A stretch of 7,196 nt of DNA from Patescibacteria group bacterium (GTDB taxonomy: Bacteria > Patescibacteriota > Minisyncoccia > Portnoybacterales > UBA2143). The notes beneath the pieces are model-generated. The model did not search any database, was not told the DNA's origin, and was given only the letters and a program-made list of their open reading frames with translations. Of the stretch, positions 1-4,991 are shown in pieces; positions within the stretch are counted from its first letter, which is position 1; the number at the start of each line of letters is the position of its first letter. A program made the position numbers and the translations under genes. The stretch covers positions 1-7,196 of the forward strand of contig JAHJQT010000004.1 in assembly GCA_018819085.1 (NCBI GenBank). The letters run 5' to 3'.

Positions 1-98
1 GGTCTCATCGCTGTACGCAGCGATACGAATCTGAAAATTCCGCCCTATCTGCGGAGGACTCACGTCCTCCAACTTCCTTAAAAAGTTCCTTAAACTAA
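1..98 (+). other. 3' end of an unidentified GC-rich transcript with serial stem-loops
   Basis: I do not recognise this stretch. It is far richer in G+C (39 of the first 70 bases) than the genes that follow. It can fold into consecutive hairpins: ATCGCT/AGCGAT (7-12 with 19-24), TCCGC/GCGGA (39-43 with 51-55), GGAGGAC/GTCCTCC (53-59 with 64-70, loop TCAC) and AACTT/AAGTT (71-75 with 83-87). The second and third overlap, so they would compete. A plus-strand terminator follows at 111-141, so this is transcribed left to right. Two frames stay open from the left edge, one to a TAA at 79-81 and one to a TAA at 96-98. Neither peptide resembles a family I know, and both use GC-rich codons unlike the neighbours. 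It may be the end of a structured RNA, of a mobile-element gene, or of an atypical coding gene. The left boundary is outside the window. Confidence 0.35.
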
Positions 99-110
99 CC
101 CTCTCCTACA

Positions 111-141
111 GAACCAGCCCTTAAAAAGCTGGTTCTTTTTT
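111..141 (+). terminator. intrinsic terminator of the upstream plus-strand transcript
   Basis: A perfect 8-bp stem GAACCAGC (111-118) / GCTGGTTC (128-135), with a 9-base loop, is followed directly by six T residues (136-141). The T-run exists only on the plus strand: the opposite strand continues with TGTAGGAG. It therefore ends the rightward transcript from the left edge and does not terminate secA. It also marks the boundary between convergent transcription units. Confidence 0.85.
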
Positions 142-152
142 ATTTCATACAA

Positions 153-264
153 TTAAAGTTTAATTTGCGCAATGTATTTTTTAAACATTTTTATCTTTTC
201 ACTATCTGATGGATTAAAAAACAAAAAAATCTTTTAATTGTGTCTTTAATTCTAAAAACCGCAT
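153..264 (-). pseudogene. broken mini-gene with a good ribosome binding site; 16-codon ORF plus out-of-frame continuation
   Basis: On the minus strand an ATG at 264-262 is preceded by AAAGGA (271-276) with a 6-base spacer, the best Shine-Dalgarno in the window. A perfect TATAAT lies further upstream (303-308), without a convincing -35. The frame reads MRFLELKTQLKDFFVF and stops at 214-216. If one T is removed from the T-run just before that stop, the reading continues as NPSDSEKIKMFKKYIAQIKL to a stop at 153-155, giving a 36-residue product. From memory, the N-terminal phrase resembles the start of small AbiEi-like antitoxin proteins common in Parcubacteria (M.FLEL...LKDF.VFS), but the rest does not clearly fit. 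It could be a decayed antitoxin gene, a sequencing indel in a homopolymer, or a chance ORF. Confidence 0.35.
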
Positions 265-351
265 AATTTTTCCTTTCGTTCCGTTTTTTAGGAATGTATA
301 GAATTATATTAACAATAATAATGGCGTATTTGCAATATTATCTTTTACATC

Positions 352-417
352 TTATTCCCCACAACATTTTTTAAATTTCTTTATTATCATCTTTCTTCCA
401 TTCTTATGTTTAAATTG
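352..417 (-). pseudogene. degenerate second copy of the SecA SEC-C zinc-binding tail
   Basis: Read on the minus strand in the frame that stops at 352-354, this stretch gives QFKHKNGRK-MII-KKFKKCCGE and then TAA. The genuine SecA end, 130 bases upstream in transcript order, reads GRN-SPCPCGSG-KKYKKCCMK. The GR(N/K) start and the KK(F/Y)KKCC end are shared, while the central CPCGSG is missing. At DNA level, 361-381 matches 511-531 in 20 of 21 bases. The frame has no start codon and an upstream in-frame TGA at 418-420, so it is not translated alone. The simplest reading is a decayed duplicate of the secA 3' end, now separated from secA by the REP-like element. It could also be the remnant of a separate SEC-C protein. 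Confidence 0.5.
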
Positions 418-493
418 TCATTCCTGCCCCGCATCTGTCATTCCCACGAAAGTGGGAATCCAGACCTAGATTCCGCATCAAGTGCGGAATGAC
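417..493. repeat. REP-like palindromic element, copy 1 (3' of secA)
   Basis: The core runs from GTCATTCC (437-444) to the inverted GGAATGAC (486-493). Inside are two perfect hairpins: ATTCCCAC/GTGGGAAT around a GAAA loop (440-447 with 452-459) and ATTCCGCA/TGCGGAAT around TCAAG (470-477 with 483-490), joined by CCAGACCTAG. An extra GTCATTCC stands at 417-424. The element belongs to the widespread 'GTCATTCCCGCGAAAGCGGGAATCC' type of intergenic repeat. The first hairpin fits the ATTCCC-8N-GGGAAT pattern that I recall for Neisseria dRS3 repeats. It ends 8 bases past the secA stop, so the secA mRNA would carry both hairpins in its 3' UTR, where they could protect against exonucleases. No T-run follows on either strand, so it is not a classical terminator. 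Confidence 0.85.
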
Positions 494-501
494 AAAAAAG
501 A

Positions 502-3039
502 TTATTTCATACAACATTTTTTATATTTCTTCCCACTTCCGCAAGGACATGGCGAATTTCTACCTATGCTTTTATTAACATTAGATTGAGAGTCAGGCCT
601 GCCCGTCGATGAAGCGGGAGCTAATGCAATCTTATATATAGTATTTACAATCGTTGATTGAATTGAACCTATTAATCGCTGAAATAACATAATTCCTTCA
701 TTCTTATACTCAATAAGTGGATCTTTCTGTCCATAAGCTCGTAAACGAACACTATCGCGTAAATAATCCATACTATCTAAATGATCCATCCATAATGTAT
801 CAAGGCTTCTTAGGAGGACATATTTTTCAACCTTTCTCATATTCTTACTTTCCATTTCTTTTTCTTTATTCTCATAAGCTTTCTTTGCCAATTCAACTAA
901 GTAATCTTTCATTGTTTCTTGATTTTTAAATTCTTTTAATTTATCTTCTAAATCATCTGTAGCAAAACCACTTCTCATAATCTCAGATATTTCTTTATGA
1001 TTCCATGGTTCATGCTGAGTATGAAAATCAACAACCTTTTTAACCTCATTTTCAATCATTTCTAAAACTTCTTTTTTTAAATCATCTTTAGTTAAAATAT
1101 TCTTCCTCTTCTTATAAATTGTCTCCCTTTGTTTATTAAGAACATCATCATATTCTAAAACATGTTTTCTCGTATCAAAGTTTAAACCTTCAATTTTAGC
1201 TTGAGCAGAACTAATTGCTTTAGAAACTATTTTATTTTCAATTGGCTGATCTTCTGGAACCTTCAACATATCCATCATTGATTTAACTCTATCTCCTCCA
1301 AAAATCCGCATCAAATCATCTTCTAAAGAAACAAAAAATTGACTTGAGCCTGCATCGCCTTGCCTACCCGATCTACCTCTTAATTGATCATCAATTCTCC
1401 TTGCTTCATGACGTTCAGTTCCAATCATATGAAGCCCGCCTAATTTAATTACTTCATCATGAGCTTCTTTATTTTCTTTTCCTTCTTCTCTTCCTCCTAA
1501 AATAATATCAACACCACGTCCAGCCATATTAGTAGCTATAGTTACAGCTCCTTTTTCGCCGGCCTGTGAAATAATCATAGCTTCTTGTTCATGATTTTTG
1601 GCATTAAGTAATCTATGAGGAACACCTTCTTTTTTAAGATAAGCTGAAAGTAATTCATTCTTTTCTATTGAAACTGTTCCAACTAAAACAGGTTGTCCAG
1701 TTTGATGATGTTTTTTTATTTCTCTAATAATTGCTTGAACTTTTCCATTTTCTGTTTTATAAACACTATCTGGTAAATCTTGTCTAATTAGCGTCTTATT
1801 ACTAGGAACAATAATTACTTCTAACTTATATACACGATGAAATTCTTCAGCTGAAGTTACAGCTGTTCCTGTCATACCTGCTAATTTTGGATACATTCTA
1901 AAATAATTTTGAAAAGTAACTGAAGCTAAAGTTCTGCTTTCTTGTTGAACTTGAACTTTTTCTTTTGCTTCTAGTGCTTGATGAAGTCCTTCAGAATAAC
2001 GACGACCTGGCATAATACGTCCAGTAAACTCATCAATAATAATTACTTGATTATCTTTTACAATATAATCTCTGTCTTTTTTAAATAAAACTTGAGCACG
2101 TAATGCTTGTTCTAAATGATGAACATGACGAATACCACCTTCTTCATAAATGTTGCCCATGCCTAATATTTTTTCAATTTTAGAAATACCTTCTTCAGTT
2201 AATGTTGCTGTTCTAGCTTTCTCATCAATATTATAATCCGAATTCTCCTTTAATTGCGGAACAATTAAACTAAATTGCTCATACATTTTAGTTGATTCAG
2301 CATCAGGTGTTGAAATAATTAAAGGAGTTCTTGCTTCGTCAATTAAAACACTGTCTACTTCATCAATGATTGCAAAATTAGGATCCCTTTGAACCATCAT
2401 TTCTAAAGAAGGAGACATATTATCACGTAGATAATCAAATCCAAATTCATTATTCGTTCCATGAGTAATATCAGCTGCATAAGCTTCTTTTCTTGGAACT
2501 TCTTTTAAATTTTCCATTTCTACTGTAACCTCATTTTTATCTGATTCTCCAGCTAACTCAAATAAATATGCTTTTTCATGATTCAAACAACCACAAGTTA
2601 AACCTAGTAAATTATATATTGGACCCATCCAATTAGTATCTCTACGAGCTAAATAATCATTTACCGTAATTACATGGACACCTTTTCCAGTTAAAGCGTT
2701 TAAATAAATAGCTAAGGTAGCAGCTAATGTTTTTCCTTCTCCTGTTTTCATTTCAGCAATCTTTCCTTGATGAAGAACAATACCTCCAATTAACTGAACA
2801 TCATAATGACGCTGTCCTAATGTTCTTTTAGATGCCTCACGAACTAACGCAAATGCTTCTGGTAAAATATCATCTAAATTTTCAGACCTTTTCTTTAATT
2901 CACTGCTTTTTTCTTTTAATTGCTCATCAGAAAGAAGCTTGAATTCTGATTCAAGCTGATTAATTTTATCCACTAATGGCTGCATGCTTTTCAGCGCACG
3001 CTCATTAGGGTCTCCCATGAATTTATCTAAAAAAGACAT
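502..3039 (-). CDS. secA: SecA, preprotein translocase ATPase
   Basis: SecA is the cytosolic and peripheral membrane motor that uses ATP to push unfolded precursors through SecYEG. The 845-residue protein shows the family in order: DVQLIGG and Walker A TGEGKT (99-104), VITVNDYLARRD (124-134), HGTNNEFGFDYLRDNM (193-208), Walker B DEVD (226-229) with IDEARTPL, the preprotein cross-linking domain up to about 360, PKLAGMTGTA (384-392), TNMAGRGVDI (503-512), QLRGRSGRQGD (552-562), the two-helix-finger region around 740-780, and a C-terminal SEC-C zinc motif (CPCGSGKKYKKCC, 831-843). E. coli SecA has 901 residues; here the linker before the zinc motif is short, while NBD1 has about 25 extra residues near 153-181. 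I chose the ATG at 3039, which gives MSFLDKFMGDPNER; an in-frame TTG at 3048 would add three residues and is less likely. A terminator-like hairpin lies 14 bases upstream of this start. No secY, secE or secG is in view. Confidence 0.98.
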   Translation of the reverse strand: MSFLDKFMGDPNERALKSMQPLVDKINQLESEFKLLSDEQLKEKSSELKKRSENLDDILPEAFALVREASKRTLGQRHYDVQLIGGIVLHQGKIAEMKTGEGKTLAATLAIYLNALTGKGVHVITVNDYLARRDTNWMGPIYNLLGLTCGCLNHEKAYLFELAGESDKNEVTVEMENLKEVPRKEAYAADITHGTNNEFGFDYLRDNMSPSLEMMVQRDPNFAIIDEVDSVLIDEARTPLIISTPDAESTKMYEQFSLIVPQLKENSDYNIDEKARTATLTEEGISKIEKILGMGNIYEEGGIRHVHHLEQALRAQVLFKKDRDYIVKDNQVIIIDEFTGRIMPGRRYSEGLHQALEAKEKVQVQQESRTLASVTFQNYFRMYPKLAGMTGTAVTSAEEFHRVYKLEVIIVPSNKTLIRQDLPDSVYKTENGKVQAIIREIKKHHQTGQPVLVGTVSIEKNELLSAYLKKEGVPHRLLNAKNHEQEAMIISQAGEKGAVTIATNMAGRGVDIILGGREEGKENKEAHDEVIKLGGLHMIGTERHEARRIDDQLRGRSGRQGDAGSSQFFVSLEDDLMRIFGGDRVKSMMDMLKVPEDQPIENKIVSKAISSAQAKIEGLNFDTRKHVLEYDDVLNKQRETIYKKRKNILTKDDLKKEVLEMIENEVKKVVDFHTQHEPWNHKEISEIMRSGFATDDLEDKLKEFKNQETMKDYLVELAKKAYENKEKEMESKNMRKVEKYVLLRSLDTLWMDHLDSMDYLRDSVRLRAYGQKDPLIEYKNEGIMLFQRLIGSIQSTIVNTIYKIALAPASSTGRPDSQSNVNKSIGRNSPCPCGSGKKYKKCCMK

Positions 3040-3050
3040 ACTTCGCAAAT

Positions 3051-3074
3051 AAAAAAAGCAGTTAAACTGCTTTT
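3051..3074 (-). terminator. intrinsic terminator or attenuator just upstream of secA
   Basis: The stem AAAAGCAGT (3054-3062) / ACTGCTTTT (3066-3074) has a three-base loop and, on the minus strand, continues into seven T residues (3057-3051). This suits termination of the SpeD-like gene, whose stop is 45 bases upstream. However, the secA ATG is only 14 bases beyond the stem, which leaves no room for a separate secA promoter downstream. Transcription of secA must pass through this hairpin, either by leaky termination or from a promoter inside 3075-3119, where a TATATT (3086-3091) without a good -35 can be seen. Confidence 0.65.
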
Positions 3075-3119
3075 ACTTTAAAACAAATATACTTTAAAAG
3101 CAAATTAAAACGTTTTTAA

Positions 3120-3482
3120 TTAACGATAAATAATTTTTTTTCTTATTCGCTTAGCTTTAAAAAATTCTTTAGTAAATTTAGCTGCCTTTATTGCATTAAA
3201 ATGCTGACAGGAAAATATATTTATATACGCCTTTGGTTCGTTTATTTCTATCAAATGACCAGTAACTGAACTTGTTTCAATAAATTGCAAAAAAGAATAT
3301 CCTTCACCAAATAAAGATTTTTGTCCAAATCTTTCAATTCTTAATGGTCCATATTTTTTCATTTCTATTAAAGGGCACAAAAGATCAACAAATTCTTGTA
3401 TTTTTTCTTTAGAACTTACTACTTCCAAAGAACAATTATAAAGATTTAAAATTAATTCTTGACTTGTTTGATTTTTTGTCAT
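3120..3482 (-). CDS. SpeD-family pyruvoyl-dependent decarboxylase (S-adenosylmethionine decarboxylase-like)
   Basis: This 120-residue protein has the size and plan of the small bacterial/archaeal SpeD class. It shows an early LYNCS (14-18) like the LYGCD of SpeD, then ETSSVTGH (69-76), AYINIFSC (85-92) and a lysine-rich C-terminus. SpeD proteins cleave themselves before a serine to make a pyruvoyl cofactor, and decarboxylate S-adenosylmethionine for spermidine synthesis. In Thermotoga SpeD the key residues are Ser63, His68 and Cys83; Ser71, His76 and Cys92 here match with one extra residue before the Cys. The residue before the serine is Thr rather than the usual Glu, and the ESHxSIH signature is not kept. 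Some SpeD relatives are reported to decarboxylate ornithine or arginine instead, so the substrate is uncertain. No spermidine synthase or other polyamine gene is in view. The ATG follows the hpf terminator by 11 bases and has no Shine-Dalgarno. Confidence 0.72.
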   Translation of the reverse strand: MTKNQTSQELILNLYNCSLEVVSSKEKIQEFVDLLCPLIEMKKYGPLRIERFGQKSLFGEGYSFLQFIETSSVTGHLIEINEPKAYINIFSCQHFNAIKAAKFTKEFFKAKRIRKKIIYR

Positions 3483-3492
3483 TTAATTTCGT

Positions 3493-3532
3493 AAAAACAA
3501 ATCCCCAAAACTAAAAATTGAGGATTTGTTTT
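3493..3532 (-). terminator. intrinsic terminator downstream of hpf, immediately before the SpeD-like gene
   Basis: An 11-bp stem AAAACAAATCC (3494-3504) / GGATTTGTTTT (3522-3532) extends inward by CAA/TTG after one C-A mismatch. On the minus strand it is followed by a short T-run (3497-3493). It starts 23 bases after the hpf stop and so closes the peptidase-murB-micro-gene-hpf unit. The stem is symmetrical and could work in either direction, but no plus-strand gene is nearby. The next start codon (3482) is 11 bases beyond it, the same arrangement as before secA. Confidence 0.75.
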
Positions 3533-3555
3533 GAAAGTTACTTAGCATTAAGAAA

Positions 3556-3969
3556 CTATTTTTTTCTAATAATCATTTTTGACTTAGGACTTCTGAATCT
3601 AGCTAATGGACTAATTCTCCAAAATTTCTTCCAAGAACGTGCGCCTCTAATGAATTTAGTATTTTTTTTATCCTTATATCTTCTAATTTCTCTAGACATA
3701 TCATCTTTAACTAAATCAATAGCAGCCATTAAAGAATCTTCTGTTTCTTCTGCTCTAATAAGATGTCCACCAATATTTAAATTAACTTCTGCTTTAAAAA
3801 TTTCTCCTTGACGCTGACCTTGTTTTATTTTTCCAACTTCAACATTAGCTTCAATTAATTCAGGATCAAAACTTTTTAAAAATTTATCTAAACCACCTAT
3901 CTTTTCTTCAATATATTGATTAATACTTGGAGATATATCTATATTTGTTGATTTGATATTTATTTTCAT
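3556..3969 (-). CDS. hpf: ribosome hibernation-promoting factor (HPF/YfiA/RaiA family)
   Basis: The 137-residue protein starts with MKINIKSTNIDISPSINQYI and has EEKIGGLDKFLKSF at 21-34, the beta-alpha N-terminus of the HPF/RaiA fold. The second strand pair follows (ANVEVGKIKQ, then FKAEVNLNIGGHLIRAEETEDSLMAAI), with the second helix to about 95 (DLVKDDMSREI). These proteins bind the 30S decoding region in starvation or stationary phase and stop translation. Residues 100-137 are a basic tail (many K/R, RGARSWKKFW, SPLARF) that is not the dimerisation domain of long HPF, so this is a short-type protein with a lineage-specific tail. The start codon is 10 bases downstream of the micro-gene stop, with no Shine-Dalgarno (AAACAAAACG before ATG), which suggests transcription with murB and perhaps coupled translation. 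It is the last gene of the unit, before the terminator at 3493-3532. Confidence 0.88.
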   Translation of the reverse strand: MKINIKSTNIDISPSINQYIEEKIGGLDKFLKSFDPELIEANVEVGKIKQGQRQGEIFKAEVNLNIGGHLIRAEETEDSLMAAIDLVKDDMSREIRRYKDKKNTKFIRGARSWKKFWRISPLARFRSPKSKMIIRKK

Positions 3970-3979
3970 CGTTTTGTTT

Positions 3980-4096
3980 TTATTTTAACACATCATCAAT
4001 ATCAACACCACCTTTTTTAATTTTTTCTAAAATTAATTTAACTAATTTGTTTTCTTTTGAAGAAAACTTTTTTAATGCCTTTGATATTTTATCCAT
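3980..4096 (-). CDS. 38-residue micro-protein sharing its C-terminal peptide with MurB
   Basis: An ATG at 4096, three bases after the murB stop, opens a 38-codon frame that stops at 3980-3982, ten bases before hpf. It starts MDKISKALKKFSSKEN, has a lysine- and leucine-rich helical middle (KLVKLILEKI, 17-26) and ends KIKKGGVDIDDVLK. The 13 residues KIKKGGVDIDDVL (25-37) are identical to MurB 280-292. Within them the two genes differ at only three bases, all synonymous third positions (AAA/AAG, GAT/GAC, GTG/GTC), which argues that both are translated. From memory, the N-terminus resembles the first 30 residues of small RelE/ParE-like toxins of Parcubacteria (MDKI.KAL.KLS.KE...), but the toxin core is absent. 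It could be a truncated toxin, a partner of MurB, or the remnant of a duplicated gene end. No function can be assigned. Confidence 0.6.
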   Translation of the reverse strand: MDKISKALKKFSSKENKLVKLILEKIKKGGVDIDDVLK

Positions 4097-4151
4097 ACAT
4101 TATAAACGAGATAAGACATCGTCAATATCAACACCACCCTTTTTAATTTTT
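3990..4151 (-). repeat. 36-bp direct repeat at the 3' ends of murB and the micro-gene
   Basis: The arms 3990-4025 (micro-gene) and 4116-4151 (murB) are in the same orientation and match at 34 of 36 bases; one further difference (GTG/GTC) lies just outside the arm. The spacing from arm start to arm start is 126 bases, a multiple of three, and both arms are read in the same frame. The repeat encodes KIKKGGVDIDDV in both. Outside the arms the sequences are unrelated, so this is a local segmental copy or gene-conversion tract rather than whole-gene duplication. Confidence 0.9.
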
Positions 4152-4987
4152 GTGAAATCAATCACTTCTTCCCATTTTTCATCTATTAGAAAAGGTCCAC
4201 TTCCACCCAAATACTTAATTTCTTCTTCTAAATTGATATTGTATTTTTCTTTGATTGTTTTTTTAACTAACTTAATCAGCTTAATTACATCTTCTGATTT
4301 AGCATTACCTAGATTGATAATGAAATTAGCATGCTTTTCAGAAATCATAGCCTGTCCAATCTTAGTCCCTTTTAACCCAGCTTGATCAATTAATCTTCCC
4401 GCACCCTTTCCAGGAATGTTTTTAAAAATACAACCAGCTGAAGCGTATTCTAAAGGTTGAGTATTTTTTCTTTTTTGTGCATATTCTTTTATCAATTTCA
4501 AACTTTCTTTTCTATCTCCTTTCTTTAATTCTAATTCAACTAAAACAATAATATTATCTATCTTTTTAATATCTCTAACTAAATCTTTCATATTCTGATT
4601 ATAGGCACTGGCATTAACTTTTACTGCACCACCAATTGTTCCAGGAATACCAATCGCCCATTCTAGACCAGTTAAACTATTTTTGATTGAAGAATTAACT
4701 AAAGTACTTAATTTTACTCCAGCATCAGTAATTATTTTTGTATCTGTTATCTTATATCCTGTATTCTGAATTTTTATTACCAATCCATCAAAGCCATCAT
4801 CACTTACTAATAGATTACTACCACCGCCTAAAATAAAAAAAGCAAGATGATTGCTTTTAGCAAATTTAATCGCCTTAACTAAATCTTGTTTAGTTTTAGC
4901 TTTGAAAAAATATTTAGCCCGCCCACCAATTTTAAAAGTAGTATATTCAGCTAAAGAAACATTTTCTTTAAAATTAATATTATTCAT
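4100..4987 (-). CDS. murB: MurB, UDP-N-acetylenolpyruvoylglucosamine reductase (shortened, with C-terminal extension)
   Basis: MurB reduces UDP-GlcNAc-enolpyruvate to UDP-MurNAc with NADPH and bound FAD, the second committed step of peptidoglycan precursor synthesis in the cytoplasm. Visible signatures are TTFKIGGRA (16-24), the FAD-binding LGGGSNLLVSDDGF (53-66), GLEWAIGIPGTIGGAVKVNASAY (107-129), QPLEYASAGCIFKN (177-190), AGRLIDQAGLKG (196-207), ISEKHANFIINLGNA (215-229) and LEEEIKYLG (253-261). The proton donor, usually Ser in AGSxF, is Cys186 here; Cys occurs in some MurBs. The segment between about 144 and 146 that normally contains FGYRxSIFK is missing, which removes some 25-35 residues and an important Arg. 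After residue 261 there is an unusual 34-residue extension ending VDIDDVLSRL. The start is 4 bases after the peptidase stop. AGGA overlapping that stop lies only 2 bases from the ATG, so translational coupling is more likely than independent initiation. Confidence 0.95.
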   Translation of the reverse strand: MNNINFKENVSLAEYTTFKIGGRAKYFFKAKTKQDLVKAIKFAKSNHLAFFILGGGSNLLVSDDGFDGLVIKIQNTGYKITDTKIITDAGVKLSTLVNSSIKNSLTGLEWAIGIPGTIGGAVKVNASAYNQNMKDLVRDIKKIDNIIVLVELELKKGDRKESLKLIKEYAQKRKNTQPLEYASAGCIFKNIPGKGAGRLIDQAGLKGTKIGQAMISEKHANFIINLGNAKSEDVIKLIKLVKKTIKEKYNINLEEEIKYLGGSGPFLIDEKWEEVIDFTKIKKGGVDIDDVLSRL

Positions 4988-4991
4988 ATTC

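Larger units (their letters stand above)
142..501. other. AT-rich gap without an intact gene, between a plus-strand terminator and secA
   Basis: This 360-base gap separates the convergent plus-strand unit from secA. No reading frame longer than a few dozen codons is open in it. It holds a broken mini-gene (153-264), a degenerate SEC-C-like tail (352-417) and a REP-like palindromic element (417-493). A 12-base match TATTTCATACAA occurs at 141-152 and again at 503-514, where it encodes the last residues and stop of SecA. With the 21-base match described separately, this suggests that parts of the gap derive from duplicated secA 3' ends, although the 12-base match alone could be chance. Confidence 0.6.

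Noticed and set aside
1..141. Known structured RNA (RNase P, tmRNA, 5S or tRNA 3' end) at the left edge
   Set aside because: The CTACAGAACC and GGAGGAC stretches recall parts of RNase P RNA only superficially; no CCA end, T-arm or conserved core is present.
417..493. CRISPR repeat or intrinsic terminator of secA
   Set aside because: It is a single palindromic unit without spacers, and no T-run follows the hairpins on the secA strand.
717..929. Plus-strand open frame of about 70 codons inside secA
   Set aside because: It is antisense to the conserved C-terminal half of SecA, has no ribosome binding site and no recognisable motif.
3040..3048. TTG start three codons upstream of the secA ATG
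   Set aside because: The ATG gives the MSFLDKF start that suits SecA, and neither candidate has a strong SD, so the standard codon is preferred.
3518..3811. Plus-strand open frame opposite hpf
   Set aside because: It is antisense to a conserved HPF protein, begins in the terminator hairpin and has no supporting signal.
4047..4385. Plus-strand open frame opposite murB and the micro-gene
   Set aside because: It is antisense to conserved MurB motifs; its Phe/Ile/Ser-rich composition is typical of the complement of Lys/Glu-rich AT-rich genes.
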